64,000 bases of DNA, taken from NCBI RefSeq assembly GCF_020171745.1, contig NZ_JAIVAH010000003.1:41970-105969 (forward strand), written 5' to 3'. This DNA comes from Prescottella equi (GTDB lineage: Bacteria > Actinomycetota > Actinomycetes > Mycobacteriales > Mycobacteriaceae). The stretch's first letter is position 1; every line of letters starts with the position of its first letter. The notes below the pieces were generated by a model. The model saw nothing but the letters and a program-made list of their open reading frames with translations. It was not told the DNA's origin and searched no databases. This document shows positions 34,938-46,279 of this stretch, piece after piece. The translations under genes and the position numbers were made by a program.

Positions 34938-36127
34938 GCGGACACCTCCGTCACGTCGGCCGGATCGACGGCGCGCGTGGACGACTCGGCCGCGGTGGCA
35001 CTACGGAGCGCCTTCTCGAACAGACGCACCTCCCCCGCCGTCGCGTCGCTGCGCACGTCGGTCAGGAAGCCCTCCGCGATCTCGAGATCGGAGCGGCCGC
35101 GCACCCGGTCGCGGTACCTCAGCTCCGGATTTCCTTCGGGGCGTTGCCATTCCATATGGACTGCATGTGGGAAGCGGGACTGCAGGGCGCGCATGGCGTC
35201 GACAGGACGGAGCGCGTCGGTGAGCACCGCCGAAACGTAGTGGTCCTCCGCGGTCGCGAACGCGGCGTCGTGCAGCAGTTCGTCGAGCGTCCCGGTGACC
35301 TGACTGAGCCCGCGGACCACGGGCAGGTCCAGCCGCTCCACCGCCGCGAGACCGGTGGCATCGACGTCCACCAGCCACACCGACTTGCGATGGGACCGCT
35401 CCCCGAACGAGTACGGCAACGGCGAACCGCTGTAGCGGACGTTCTCGGCGAGCGTCTGCGGTGAGTGCAGGTGCCCGAGCGCCACGTAGTCGACCCCGTC
35501 GAATGCCGACGCCGACACCGTCTCCACTCCGCCGACCGAGATCGACCGCTCCGAACCGGTGGCCTCGCCGCCCACGACGAAGGCGTGCGCCAGCAGCACC
35601 GAGCGGAGTCCGGGTGCGACCGCGCGACGTGCGTCGAGGTCGGCCCGGATCCGCGTCATCGCGACGTCGAGGATCTCGGCGTGCGACCGCGCCTGCGGCA
35701 CACCCAACTCGGCTCGGGTGATCTCGGGCTCGAGGTACGGGATGCCGTAGAACGCGACCGGGCCGTGCTCGTCCTCGAGCACCACCGGAACATCCAGCGC
35801 CGACACCCGGGTCATCAGGTGCAGCCCACCGGCCGCCGCGAACGCCGCACCCGCGCCCAGTCGCACCGGCGAGTCGTGGTTGCCCGACGTCGCGACGATC
35901 ACCGCCCCTGCCGCCCGGATGGCCTCGAACCCGCGGTTGCAGACCGCGACCGCGTCGGCGCTCGGGATCGACCGGTCGTACACGTCCCCCGGCACCACGA
36001 CGACGTCGACGCCGCGCTCCGCGACGACGGCCGCGATCGCGTCGAGTACCCGCGTCTGGTCGGCCAGCAGGTCGACACCGTGGAAGGTGCGGCCGATGTG
36101 CCAGTCGGACGTGTGGAGGATCCTCAT
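34934..36127 (-). CDS. sbcD: Nuclease SbcCD subunit D (Mre11-like)
   Basis: This 397-residue phosphoesterase has metal-binding motifs MRILHTSDWHIGR, VVVVPGDVYDR, ATSGNHDSPVRLG and ALGHLHSPQ in order. The C-terminal capping region (RGLSQVTGTLDELL) suits SbcD. The start is set at ATG 36127, which begins the first metal motif. It is the first gene of the sbcDC operon, divergent from the DUF6542 gene with 116 bases between. No SOS-type box was recognised there. Confidence 0.94.
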   Translation of the reverse strand: MRILHTSDWHIGRTFHGVDLLADQTRVLDAIAAVVAERGVDVVVVPGDVYDRSIPSADAVAVCNRGFEAIRAAGAVIVATSGNHDSPVRLGAGAAFAAAGGLHLMTRVSALDVPVVLEDEHGPVAFYGIPYLEPEITRAELGVPQARSHAEILDVAMTRIRADLDARRAVAPGLRSVLLAHAFVVGGEATGSERSISVGGVETVSASAFDGVDYVALGHLHSPQTLAENVRYSGSPLPYSFGERSHRKSVWLVDVDATGLAAVERLDLPVVRGLSQVTGTLDELLHDAAFATAEDHYVSAVLTDALRPVDAMRALQSRFPHAVHMEWQRPEGNPELRYRDRVRGRSDLEIAEGFLTDVRSDATAGEVRLFEKALRSATAAESSTRAVDPADVTEVSA

Positions 36128-36243
36128 GCGGAAGCACGCTAGAGCACCCGTCCGACAACGCGCGGCGCGCCTGTCGGGGATTTCCGGGCCTTCGACGGCG
36201 GCGCCACCGAGGCACCCGGCCGACGAACGACTACGCTCGAAGT

Positions 36244-37170
36244 GTGTCAGCAACCCAACGCGCTCGATCCGGGGTGCCCCTCGACCAACGTTCCGCACTG
36301 CCCACGGTTCCCGGCATACCCGCTTGGGGCGCCGTCGCCGTGGCTGCCGGAGCTACCTTCCTCGGGTTCGCCTTCGACGCCGTCTCGGGCAACGAACTGA
36401 CTTCGGCGTTCTCCGCCATGTACTTCCTGGGCTGCGTCCTCGCGGTGCTCGCGGTCCGCAAGCGCGGCCTGTTCACGGCCGTCGTACAGCCCCCGTTGCT
36501 GCTCTTCGTCGCAGTCCCGCTGGGCGCGCAGTTCCTCGCCGACGGCGGCGGCACCGGCCTCAAGGACATGGCGATCAACGTCGCGTACCCGCTCGTCAAC
36601 CGGTTTCCGTTGATGCTCGCGGCCACCGTCGTCGTCGGCCTGATCGCTGCGGCGCGCGTGTTCCTCGTCCAGTCCCGGACCGGCACGCCGGCACGCTCGC
36701 GGGACCGCCGCGCGGACGCCCGGCCCGCGCGTCCCCGTCGTGAACGAAACGACCGCACCGCCTCGCGGGACGACCGCACCACCGTGTTCGAACCGGTCGC
36801 CGACGACCGTCGCGCACCCACCCGGACCGGAAGGCCGCCTCGGCCGTCCCGGCCCGCGCCGGAGCCCGCGACCGCGCACATCCCCGCCGGCCCGCACCAG
36901 GGACGCGCATACGACGACGCATCCCCTCACCGCGACTACGGTCACCGCGAACCGGTGCGCTCCGAGGGTGCGTACCGGGAGAGCGTCCACCGGGAACCGA
37001 TTCCGCGCGGTCCGCGCCGCGAGGCCCCGTACCGCGAGCCGGTTCAGCGCGAGCAGATTCAGCGTGATCCGGTGGCGACCCGTCCCCGCCGGACCGCCGA
37101 GGTTCCGGCACACCCGATTCCGGAGGTTCGCTACCGCGATCGCCAGGATCAGCCCCCGTTCGAGGGCTGA
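36244..37170 (+). CDS. DUF6542 membrane protein with disordered tail
   Basis: This 308-residue protein has about four helices in residues 20-150: IPAWGAVAVAAGATFLGFAF, SAMYFLGCVLAVLAV, VVQPPLLLFVAVPLGAQFLA and LMLAATVVVGLIAAARVFL. A 150-residue, Arg/Pro-rich, charged tail follows, with repeats such as YRESVHREPIPRGP and EPVQREQIQRDP. The head matches DUF6542, found beside ispH in mycobacteria. The start is GTG 36244. Function unknown. It converges with ispH. Confidence 0.75.
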   Translation: MSATQRARSGVPLDQRSALPTVPGIPAWGAVAVAAGATFLGFAFDAVSGNELTSAFSAMYFLGCVLAVLAVRKRGLFTAVVQPPLLLFVAVPLGAQFLADGGGTGLKDMAINVAYPLVNRFPLMLAATVVVGLIAAARVFLVQSRTGTPARSRDRRADARPARPRRERNDRTASRDDRTTVFEPVADDRRAPTRTGRPPRPSRPAPEPATAHIPAGPHQGRAYDDASPHRDYGHREPVRSEGAYRESVHREPIPRGPRREAPYREPVQREQIQRDPVATRPRRTAEVPAHPIPEVRYRDRQDQPPFEG

Positions 37171-37182
37171 TCCCGCGAGGTC

Positions 37183-38187
37183 CTACGTGCGTGCCGCGCG
37201 CAGTTCGCGGGGCAGCGCGAAGACCAGCGTCTCGTTGGCCGTGGTGACCGACTGCACGTCCGCGAAGCCCTGCTCGGCGAGCAGGTCGATCACACCGCGA
37301 ACCAGGATCTCCGGCACCGAGGCGCCGGACGTGATGCCGACCGTCCGCACGCCGTCCAGCCACGCGAGGTCCACCTCGCGGGCGTAGTCGACGAGGTACG
37401 CGGCCTGGGCACCCGCACCGAGCGCGACCTCGACCAGACGGACCGAGTTCGACGAGTTCCGCGAGCCGACGACGATGACGAGATCACACTCGGGCGCCAT
37501 CGCCTTCACCGCGACCTGACGGTTCTGGGTGGCGTAGCAGATGTCGTCGCTCGGCGGATCCTGCAGCTTCGGGAACTTCTCCCGCAGGCGCTCGACGGTC
37601 TCCATCGTCTCGTCGACCGACAGTGTCGTCTGCGACAGCCAGATGACCTTGTCCTCGTCGCGGACCGTGATCGAATCCACCGAGTCGGGGCCGTCGACGA
37701 TCTGCACGTGCTCGGGTGCCTCGCCGGCGGTGCCCTCGACCTCCTCGTGGCCCTCGTGGCCGATCAGCAGGATGTCGTAGTCGTCGCGGGCGAACCGCTT
37801 CGCCTCCTGGTGCACCTTGGTCACCAGCGGGCACGTCGCGTCGATGGTGTGCAGGCTCCGCTCGGCGGCCGCGGCGTGCACGGCCGGGGACACCCCGTGC
37901 GCCGAGAAGACGAGGACCGAGTTCGCGGGCACCTCGTCGGTCTCGTCGACGAAGACGACGCCCCGCTCGGCGAGCGTGTCGACCACGTGCCGGTTGTGCA
38001 CGATCTCCTTGCGGACGTAGATCGGCGCACCGTGCTTCTCGAGCGCCTTCTCGACGGTCTCGACCGCCCGGTCGACGCCCGCGCAGTAGCCGCGCGGCTC
38101 AGCGAGGAGGACCCGCTTGCCACCGCCGGCCGCATCCGCGCCGGCCGATCGTGCGATACCCAGATTGAGAGGAACTGCCGAAGACAT
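37183..38187 (-). CDS. ispH: 4-hydroxy-3-methylbut-2-enyl diphosphate reductase
   Basis: This 334-residue iron-sulfur enzyme performs the last step of the MEP isoprenoid pathway, giving IPP and DMAPP. The three cluster cysteines are Cys35 ([14 protein letters not shown]), Cys119 ([11 protein letters not shown]) and Cys217 (CYATQNRQ). The HGVSPAV and [17 protein letters not shown] segments are also diagnostic. Normal length. The M. tuberculosis orthologue lies in the same neighbourhood (xseA, DUF6542). Confidence 0.97.
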   Translation of the reverse strand: MSSAVPLNLGIARSAGADAAGGGKRVLLAEPRGYCAGVDRAVETVEKALEKHGAPIYVRKEIVHNRHVVDTLAERGVVFVDETDEVPANSVLVFSAHGVSPAVHAAAAERSLHTIDATCPLVTKVHQEAKRFARDDYDILLIGHEGHEEVEGTAGEAPEHVQIVDGPDSVDSITVRDEDKVIWLSQTTLSVDETMETVERLREKFPKLQDPPSDDICYATQNRQVAVKAMAPECDLVIVVGSRNSSNSVRLVEVALGAGAQAAYLVDYAREVDLAWLDGVRTVGITSGASVPEILVRGVIDLLAEQGFADVQSVTTANETLVFALPRELRAART

Positions 38188-38306
38188 GCCCCCAGCCTAC
38201 GGTGCACACACTCGACGAACCGCCGAGCACGGGCTCGCGCGCCGGGCAGCGGGGCCTTCGGCGCCGTCGGCTACCAAATGAAGCGCCCGTGAGGCAGTCT
38301 GTGACC

Positions 38307-38909
38307 ATGATTCGTCCCCCGTTCATGGCGCGCGTCGCCGCCGGTGTGGCCATCACGGCCTACGAAGAGGCGCTCAAGCTGCCGTCCACGGCCATGACGC
38401 TGCCGATGACCGCGGTCAGTCAGGTACTGCAGACGACGATGCGGATGCAGCAGTCGATGACCGCGCTCGCCATCAAGGGTGACCGTGCCTTCTGCCTCCT
38501 CGACCGCACCGAGGAGGAACCGGAGTGGGCGGTCTTCGACGAGGACCGCGCCGACTTCGGCACCGACGGTGAGGTGGATGTCGACGATTCCGAGGGCGCA
38601 GACGACGCCGAGCGTCGCTCGACTCCGGGCCGATTCGCCCTGTACTCGATGACTCCCGGCGACGACGAGACTCCCGCCACCCCGGCGCCCAGCGAGAAGG
38701 ACACGCCCGCCACCGGCGACGTGTCGGTTCCCGAGATCGCCGAGGAACTCGACTATGCCGCCCTCACCCTCGCCCAGTTGCGGTCGCGCCTGCGGTCGCT
38801 GTCGGTCGAGGATCTGACGGCACTGCTCGAGTACGAGGAGCGGACCGCGGCCCGGGCACCGTTCCAGACGATGCTCGCCAACCGCATCACCTCCGCTCGC
38901 GCCAAGTGA
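38307..38909 (+). CDS. Lipid droplet-associated protein
   Basis: This 200-residue protein has an amphipathic N-terminal region ([20 protein letters not shown] and [20 protein letters not shown]), an acidic low-complexity middle ([13 protein letters not shown]), and a C-terminal helical hairpin ([20 protein letters not shown]). It matches the conserved actinobacterial family upstream of xseA that is annotated as lipid-droplet associated. An in-frame GTG at 38301, better placed relative to a TGAGG site, is the alternative start. It overlaps xseA as GTGA. A role in binding storage lipid suits the nearby WS/DGAT gene. Confidence 0.75.
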   Translation: MIRPPFMARVAAGVAITAYEEALKLPSTAMTLPMTAVSQVLQTTMRMQQSMTALAIKGDRAFCLLDRTEEEPEWAVFDEDRADFGTDGEVDVDDSEGADDAERRSTPGRFALYSMTPGDDETPATPAPSEKDTPATGDVSVPEIAEELDYAALTLAQLRSRLRSLSVEDLTALLEYEERTAARAPFQTMLANRITSARAK

Positions 38910-40162
38910 CCTCCGAGCGCCCCGCTTCCGGCGGCCCGTCGCCCAGTTCGGCCGAGCAGCCCTGGCCCGTGCGGACCGTCTCGACCAAGGTCGCGCAGTG
39001 GATCGACCGCCTCGGCAGCGTCTGGGTCGAAGGCCAGATCACCCAGATCAACGCCCGGCCGGGGACGCGCACGGCGTTCCTCGTGCTGCGTGATCCGTCC
39101 GTGGACATGTCGCTCTCTGTGACGTGTTCGCCGCAACTACTGCGCGACGCCCCGGTCCCGCTGACCGAGGGCAGCCGCGTCGTGATGTTCGGCAAGCTGT
39201 CGTTCTACACCGGCCGCGGCACGGTGTCGCTGCGGGTCACCGAGATCCGGGCCGTCGGCATCGGTGAGCTCCTCGCCCGGATCGAGCGTCTGCGGGCGCT
39301 CCTCGCGGCCGAGGGCCTGTTCGATCCCCGCCTCAAGCGCCCGTTGCCCTTCCTGCCCGGCACCATCGGACTCGTCACCGGTCGGGCCAGCGCCGCCGAG
39401 AAGGACGTGCTCAGCGTCGCGCAACGCAGGTGGCCGGCAGTACGGTTCGAGGTCCGCAACACCGCGGTACAAGGTCCGACGGCGGTCCCGCAGATCATCG
39501 AGGCGCTCGAGGAACTCGACCGCGATCCCCGCGTCGACGTCATCATCCTGGCCCGCGGCGGCGGCAGCGTCGAGGACCTGCTGCCCTTCTCCGACGAGAC
39601 TCTCTGTCGCGCGATCGTCGCGTGCACGACGCCGGTCGTGAGCGCGATCGGTCACGAACCCGACAGTCCACTCAGCGACCACGTCGCCGATCTGCGGGCC
39701 GCGACCCCCACCGACGCCGCCAAGCGCGTCGTGCCCGACGCGGTCGCGGAGCAGGCGCTGGTGTCCGACCTGCGGGGGCGGGCCGGCGCGGCACTGCGGA
39801 ACTGGGTGGCCCGCGAGGAGCATCTCGTCGCGCAGCTGCGCAGCCGCCCGGCGCTCGCCGATCCGCTGTCCGGGATCGACCGCCGGGCCGAGGAGATCGA
39901 ACGTCTCCGCGGCACCGCTCGCCGGGACGTCACCCGCACGATCGACGTGGAGTCGACCACCGTCGAGCACCTGCGGGCGCGGCTGGCCACGCTCGGCCCG
40001 GCCGCGACGCTCGCCCGCGGTTACGCAGTGGTGCAGCGCGTGTACGGCGACACCGAGCCCGAGGTGCTGCGGTCGGTGGACGACGCGCCGCCCGGCACGC
40101 AGATCCGAGTCAGATTGGCCGACGGCGCGGTGCGCGCCGCCGTGATGGGAAGAGAGTCATGA
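38906..40162 (+). CDS. xseA: Exodeoxyribonuclease VII large subunit
   Basis: This 418-residue protein has an N-terminal OB-fold ([36 protein letters not shown]) and the catalytic core with [40 protein letters not shown] and [15 protein letters not shown] helical C-terminus for XseB contact follows. It degrades single-stranded DNA processively into oligonucleotides. Start GTG 38906 overlaps the upstream stop. It is coupled to xseB by an ATGA overlap. Confidence 0.96.
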   Translation: MTSERPASGGPSPSSAEQPWPVRTVSTKVAQWIDRLGSVWVEGQITQINARPGTRTAFLVLRDPSVDMSLSVTCSPQLLRDAPVPLTEGSRVVMFGKLSFYTGRGTVSLRVTEIRAVGIGELLARIERLRALLAAEGLFDPRLKRPLPFLPGTIGLVTGRASAAEKDVLSVAQRRWPAVRFEVRNTAVQGPTAVPQIIEALEELDRDPRVDVIILARGGGSVEDLLPFSDETLCRAIVACTTPVVSAIGHEPDSPLSDHVADLRAATPTDAAKRVVPDAVAEQALVSDLRGRAGAALRNWVAREEHLVAQLRSRPALADPLSGIDRRAEEIERLRGTARRDVTRTIDVESTTVEHLRARLATLGPAATLARGYAVVQRVYGDTEPEVLRSVDDAPPGTQIRVRLADGAVRAAVMGRES

Positions 40163-40389
40163 GCAACACAGATGTGGCCGAACTCGGATACGAGGCGGCA
40201 CGGGACGAACTGGTCGTCGTCGTGAAGACCCTCGAGCTGGGCGGCCTGGACCTGGACGAGTCGCTCGCGCTGTGGGAACGCGGCGAGGCGCTCGCCAAGC
40301 GTTGCGAGGAGCACCTCGCGGGCGCTCGCAAGCGGGTCGAGGACGCGCTCGCGCATGCCGACGACGAGGCCGGCACCGACGACGAGTGA
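40159..40389 (+). CDS. xseB: Exodeoxyribonuclease VII small subunit
   Basis: This 76-residue helical protein has the family pattern [20 protein letters not shown], then [20 protein letters not shown]. It binds the XseA C-terminal helices to form the active heteromer. ATG 40159 overlaps the xseA stop, so the two are co-translated. Confidence 0.95.
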   Translation: MSNTDVAELGYEAARDELVVVVKTLELGGLDLDESLALWERGEALAKRCEEHLAGARKRVEDALAHADDEAGTDDE

Positions 40390-40406
40390 TCGTCGGCGCC
40401 GGTCGC

Positions 40407-41042
40407 CTAGCGCTGCAGCGGCTCGACGTCGATCGCCGTCGCGAGCTGCTTGAAGTCTTCCGCCGGCGCGGGACCCGTGATCAGGACGCGGGCGTCACCG
40501 AAGTCGGAAACCCAGATCGCCTCCGACTCGCCGTCGTCGAAGACATCCCACTGGCGGCTACCGATCCGCTCGGTGCCGCTCTGGATCCGCGTGTCACCCG
40601 CGACGAACGGGACCAGCGTCTCCACGGTCGCATCGCTCTGCGTGAGCTGGATGTACCGGCCGACCTCGGTGATGAAGCCGATGTTGCTCGAGTCGCCGCC
40701 GCCGTCACCCGAGACGATGCTGCGGCTGCCCGAGTTCGACTGCCAACCCTCCGGGATCTCCGGCTTCCGGATCGGGAAGCCGAGCTCGCGCGAGTCGTAC
40801 TTGAAGGCCGCGTCCGCGTCGAAGCTGGGCACCGGACCGGGCTTGGGCCCGCCCGGGCTGAACTCGCATTTGCTCGCGACGCCCGCAATCAGCAGACACG
40901 CCAGGACCAGCGGGATCAGGGACCACAGCATGTCGTGGCCGTTCTGCAGAATGCGGGGCTTCTTCTCGGGCACGTTGTCCAGTATTCCTGTTCCCGGCTC
41001 CGGGTGGCCCACCAGGCCACGCATCGTCGGGTTCTGAGACAA
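40407..41042 (-). CDS. DUF4245 single-span membrane protein
   Basis: This 211-residue protein has one transmembrane helix (MLWSLIPLVLACLLIAGVAS) after a 37-residue cytoplasmic start. The extracytoplasmic domain begins with FPIRKPEIPEGWQSNSGSR and includes GFITEVGRYIQLTQSDAT, typical of DUF4245. TTG 41042 has GAGGG just upstream, and ATG 41024 is the alternative start. It is divergent from glpX, as in M. tuberculosis. Function unknown. Confidence 0.82.
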   Translation of the reverse strand: MSQNPTMRGLVGHPEPGTGILDNVPEKKPRILQNGHDMLWSLIPLVLACLLIAGVASKCEFSPGGPKPGPVPSFDADAAFKYDSRELGFPIRKPEIPEGWQSNSGSRSIVSGDGGGDSSNIGFITEVGRYIQLTQSDATVETLVPFVAGDTRIQSGTERIGSRQWDVFDDGESEAIWVSDFGDARVLITGPAPAEDFKQLATAIDVEPLQR

Positions 41043-41155
41043 TCACCCTCGAGATTCGTCCACCGAATCGACGGCACGACCGCACCGCGGTCGACCGCAC
41101 CGAAGTGTCGGCCACCACATTGCGCCGACCTTGACTGCAGCAGGAGGCACTGCCC

Positions 41156-42196
41156 ATGACGGCCAGCACCCCATCGAGTCGCCGCGAGGCCCCGGACCGC
41201 AACCTCGCTCTCGAGCTGGTACGCGTCACAGAGGCCGCCGCCATGGCGGCCGGCCGCTGGGTCGGACGGGGCGACAAGGAGGGCGGGGACGGTGCCGCCG
41301 TCGACGCCATGCGCCACATGGTGAGCTCGGTCTCGATGCAGGGCGTCGTCGTCATCGGTGAGGGCGAGAAGGACGAAGCCCCGATGCTGTACAACGGCGA
41401 AGAGGTCGGCAACGGCGACGGCCCGCTGTGCGACGTCGCGGTCGACCCGATCGACGGCACGACGCTGATGAGCAAGGGTGCACCCGGCTCCATCGCGGTC
41501 CTCGCGGTCGCCGAGCGCGGCGCGATGTTCGACCCGTCGGCCGTGTTCTACATGGACAAGATCGCCGTGGGCCCCGAGGCTGCCGACGTCATCGACCTGG
41601 CCGCCGGTGTCGCGGAGAACATCCGCCGCGTCGCGAAGGCCAAGAACCGCTCGGTCTCCGACACGACGGTCACGATCCTCGACCGTCCGCGTCACGCGGA
41701 CATCATCCGGGAGATCCGCGAGACCGGTGCGCGCATCCGCCTGATCTCGGACGGCGACGTCGCCGGCGCGATCGCGACGGCCCGCCCCGATTCCGGCGTC
41801 GACATGCTGCTGGGCACCGGCGGTACCCCCGAGGGCATCATCGCTGCGGCAGCGCTGCGCTGCATGGGCGGCGCGCTGCAGGGCCGTCTGGCCCCGACCG
41901 ACGATGCCGAGCGCCAGAAGGCGATCGACGCCGGCCACGACCTGGACCGCGTCCTGCGGACCGAGGAACTGGTCACCGGCGAGAACATCTTCTTCTGCGC
42001 GACGGGTGTCACCGACGGCGACCTGCTCAAGGGTGTGCGCTACTACGGCGGCGGCGCGACGACGCAGTCGATCGTCATGCGCAGCAAGTCCGGCACCGTC
42101 CGCATGATCGAGGCGTACCACCGCCTCGAGAAGCTGCACGAGTTCTCGTCGATCAACTTCGACGGCGTCGACGGCGCGCAGCCCCCGATGCCCTGA
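41156..42196 (+). CDS. glpX: Class II fructose-1,6-bisphosphatase
   Basis: This 346-residue gluconeogenic enzyme hydrolyses fructose 1,6-bisphosphate. GlpX motifs are present: [50 protein letters not shown] (metal-binding Asp residues), and [17 protein letters not shown]. It is the only FBPase in many mycolata. A strong AGGAGG precedes ATG 41156. A very stable terminator follows. Confidence 0.97.
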   Translation: MTASTPSSRREAPDRNLALELVRVTEAAAMAAGRWVGRGDKEGGDGAAVDAMRHMVSSVSMQGVVVIGEGEKDEAPMLYNGEEVGNGDGPLCDVAVDPIDGTTLMSKGAPGSIAVLAVAERGAMFDPSAVFYMDKIAVGPEAADVIDLAAGVAENIRRVAKAKNRSVSDTTVTILDRPRHADIIREIRETGARIRLISDGDVAGAIATARPDSGVDMLLGTGGTPEGIIAAAALRCMGGALQGRLAPTDDAERQKAIDAGHDLDRVLRTEELVTGENIFFCATGVTDGDLLKGVRYYGGGATTQSIVMRSKSGTVRMIEAYHRLEKLHEFSSINFDGVDGAQPPMP

Positions 42197-42214
42197 TCGA
42201 CCACCTGTAGTTCC

Positions 42215-42265
42215 AGCTGAAGGGTCCCTTCGCGCGCTGCGAGCGCACGAAGGGACCCTTCAGCT
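42215..42265. terminator. Very stable terminator after glpX
   Basis: An 18-bp perfect stem (42215-42232 with 42248-42265) extends through one C-A mismatch into five further pairs and a three-base GCG loop. A CTTT run follows. It separates glpX from fumC. Confidence 0.85.
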
Positions 42266-42304
42266 CTTTCCGCGGCGAGGCGCCCGCGGTGGCAAGCTGG
42301 ATCC

Positions 42305-43714
<1,410 letters not shown>

Positions 43715-43783
43715 TCCCGCCACGGATTCCCCGACGGGGCTCCGCGCACGCGCCTACGATCCGACTGACGAGAAAGGCCGGAC

Positions 43784-45373
43784 ATGCGCCCATTCCCCCG
43801 CCGCGTGCTCGCGGCCCCGCTCGCGGCGGTCGCCCTCGTCGCGGGGTGCAGCCAGGACGTCGACTCCACGACGCCGACGGTGATCGGCGAGGCCCCGCAG
43901 AACCCCGCACAGGTCGCCGGTGTCCCACTGCCGGAGGGTTCGGTCGCCGACGCGGTCGCGCAACTCGACGGCCTGGCCGAGAAGCTGATGGATTCGTCGG
44001 GCATTCCGGGCATGGCGGTTGCCGTCGTCCATGGCGGTCAGACGCTGTACGCGAAGGGTTTCGGGGTGCGCGCGGCCGGGACGTCGGAGAACGTTGACGC
44101 CGACACGGTCTTCCAGCTGGCGTCGTTGTCCAAGCCGATCGGGTCGACGGTCGTCGCGCGTCAGGTCGCCGCGGGCGTGGTCGACTGGGACACCCCCGTG
44201 GCCTCGAAGCTGCCGGGGTTCGCCCTGGCCGACCCGTACGTAAGCTCGCACGCGACGGTCGGCGACCTGTACGCGCACCGGTCGGGCCTGCCCGATCACG
44301 CCGGTGACGAACTCGAGGACCTGGGCTACGACCGTCAGCAGATCCTCGACCGTCTGCGCTTACTGCCACTCGCGCCGTTCCGAGATTCGTACGCCTACAC
44401 CAACTTCGGGGTCACCGCCGCGGCCGAGGCGGTCGCGGACGCGTCGGGCAGCGACTGGGCGAGTCTGTCGGAGCGACTGCTCTACCAGCCACTGGGCATG
44501 TCCCACACCAGTTCCCGCTTCGCGGACTATGCCGCGCAGGAGAACCGAGCGGTGGGGCACGTGAAGGTCGACGGGCAGTACACCGCGAAATACGTGCGGG
44601 AACCGGACGCGCAGTCCCCCGCGGGCGGCGTCAGCTCGTCGGTGAACGACCTGACGGCGTGGCTGAAGATGCTGCTGGCGGACGGTGAGGTCGACGGCCG
44701 GCCGTTCGTCGCCGCGGACGCGTTGCAACCCGCCATTTCCCCGCAGTCGGTGTCCTCGGCCCCGACGACACCCGACACCCGGGCCGGCTTCTACGGCTAC
44801 GGTTTCAACGTGGGCACCAGCCCGGCCGGACGCGTCACGCTCAGCCATTCGGGTGCCTTCGCGCTCGGGGCGGCCACCAGTTTCCTGGCGATCCCGTCGG
44901 CCGATGCCGCGATCGTCGTACTCACCAACGCGGCCCCCGTCGGCGTTGCCGAGACACTGAGCTCCGAGTTCGCCGATCTGGTGCAGTTCGGGGAGATCCG
45001 GGAGGACTGGGCCAGGCTCTTCGAGCAGGTGTTCGCGAAGATGGACGCGCCCCAGGGATCGCTGGTCGGGCAGCCGCCGCCCGCCGATCCGGCACCGGCC
45101 CGTCCGCTGCCGAGCTACACGGGCAGCTACGCCAACGACTACTTCGGCGCGGCGCAGGTCGCCGAGCGGGACGGTCAGCTGATCCTCACGATGGGACCGA
45201 AGGGGCTCGCGTTCCCGCTCACCCACTGGGACGGCGACGTCTTCACGTTCGAACCCGACGGCGAGAACGCGCCCGCCGGCACGATCTCCAAGGCCACCTT
45301 CACCGCAGACACCGTCGTGCTCGAGTTCTTCGACGCCGACGGACTCGGCACCTTCACCAGGAGCGCACCGTGA
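43784..45373 (+). CDS. Lipoprotein serine hydrolase, beta-lactamase/class C PBP-like
   Basis: This 529-residue exported lipoprotein (lipobox LVAGC, Cys22) has the serine-hydrolase fold. The nucleophile motif SLSK is at Ser114-Lys117, the second motif is in YAYTNFG, and a late HSGAFALGAATSF corresponds to the third. The last 130 residues (from PSYTGSYANDYFG) form a lipocalin-like DUF3471-type domain. Likely substrates are D-amino-acid peptides or esters of the envelope. The next gene overlaps by four bases (GTGA). Confidence 0.85.
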   Translation: MRPFPRRVLAAPLAAVALVAGCSQDVDSTTPTVIGEAPQNPAQVAGVPLPEGSVADAVAQLDGLAEKLMDSSGIPGMAVAVVHGGQTLYAKGFGVRAAGTSENVDADTVFQLASLSKPIGSTVVARQVAAGVVDWDTPVASKLPGFALADPYVSSHATVGDLYAHRSGLPDHAGDELEDLGYDRQQILDRLRLLPLAPFRDSYAYTNFGVTAAAEAVADASGSDWASLSERLLYQPLGMSHTSSRFADYAAQENRAVGHVKVDGQYTAKYVREPDAQSPAGGVSSSVNDLTAWLKMLLADGEVDGRPFVAADALQPAISPQSVSSAPTTPDTRAGFYGYGFNVGTSPAGRVTLSHSGAFALGAATSFLAIPSADAAIVVLTNAAPVGVAETLSSEFADLVQFGEIREDWARLFEQVFAKMDAPQGSLVGQPPPADPAPARPLPSYTGSYANDYFGAAQVAERDGQLILTMGPKGLAFPLTHWDGDVFTFEPDGENAPAGTISKATFTADTVVLEFFDADGLGTFTRSAP

Positions 45374-45792
45374 GCACCCAGCCAGACGCATCGGTACAGG
45401 TCGTCGAGGACTTCTTCGCGGCCCTGGCCGACCGGGACGTCGACCGCGCCACCCGCTACCTCACCCCGGACATCGTGTGGCAGAACACGACACTCCCGAC
45501 CCTGCGCGGGCTGCCCGCGGTACGTCGGGCACTCTCGCTCGCGAACCGGCCGGCGCTGCGGTTCGAGGCGGAGATGCAGAACATCGTCGGCGACGGCGAG
45601 ACGGTGCTCACCGAACGGATCGACACACTGTTCGTGGGCCCGCTGCGCTCGACGTTCTGGGTGTGCGGCACCTTCGAACTGCGCGACGGCCGGATCGCGG
45701 TCTGGCGGGACCGGTTCAGCTGGGGCAACGTGGCTGTGGGCACCGTCACCGCGACGGCCCGCTCCCTCCGGCACCGCGGACGACGCGAGTAG
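45370..45792 (+). CDS. SnoaL/limonene-epoxide-hydrolase-like protein
   Basis: This 140-residue NTF2-like fold protein has the start VEDFFAALADRDVDRATRYL, a strand with DIVWQNTTLPTLRG, the TERIDTLFVG segment and a C-terminal GRIAVWRDRFSW. This matches the limonene-1,2-epoxide-hydrolase branch, in which Asp-Arg-Asp residues activate water. The RID and WRDRF Asp and Arg residues could be that set. It is translationally coupled to the hydrolase upstream. The reaction is unproven. Confidence 0.75.
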   Translation: MSTQPDASVQVVEDFFAALADRDVDRATRYLTPDIVWQNTTLPTLRGLPAVRRALSLANRPALRFEAEMQNIVGDGETVLTERIDTLFVGPLRSTFWVCGTFELRDGRIAVWRDRFSWGNVAVGTVTATARSLRHRGRRE

Positions 45793-45856
45793 GCTCCCTC
45801 AGCGTGCGGTATCGGCGATACGTGCCGCGAGAACCCCACACAGGAAGCCGACGGCG

Positions 45857-46279
45857 ATGACCGAACAGCACCAGGACACCTCCCCCGCTTCGCCCGCGTT
45901 CCGAGCCGGCCTCGACGTCCGGACCGAGGTGATGGGTGCCGACTTCGTCGAGCGGGCGTTCGAGCGCACCCGCGGCACCGACTCCGAGGACATCCAGGAG
46001 TTCATCACCGAACACGTCTGGGGATCGGTGTGGACCCGGCCGGGCCTGGACCGCCGCAGCCGCAGCCTGATCAACCTCGGCATGCTCATCGCGCTGCGCG
46101 CCGAGAACGAACTGCGCGGCCACGTGCGCGGCGCCCTCCGGAACGGGCTCACCCGCACCGAGATCGTCGAGACCGTGATCCACGCGAGCGCGTACTGCGG
46201 CGCCCCGGCCGGGCTGGCCGCGATGCGCGTCGTGCAGGAGGTTCTCGAGGCCGAGCTGGGACCGCTCAGCGAGGACTGA
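45857..46279 (+). CDS. 4-carboxymuconolactone decarboxylase-like protein
   Basis: This 140-residue PcaC-type protein has the family signatures FITEHVWGSVWTRPGLDRRS, LINLGMLIALRAENELRGHV and EIVETVIHASAYCGAPAGLA. No other beta-ketoadipate genes are nearby, so the true substrate may differ. Its last 14 bases overlap the convergent steroid dehydrogenase-like gene. Confidence 0.85.
   Translation: MTEQHQDTSPASPAFRAGLDVRTEVMGADFVERAFERTRGTDSEDIQEFITEHVWGSVWTRPGLDRRSRSLINLGMLIALRAENELRGHVRGALRNGLTRTEIVETVIHASAYCGAPAGLAAMRVVQEVLEAELGPLSED

Noticed and set aside
32502..35240. A 912-codon plus-strand frame opposite sbcC
   Set aside because: It is fully antisense to the long coiled-coil region of SbcC. 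Biased Ala/Arg/Glu codons create stop-free complements.
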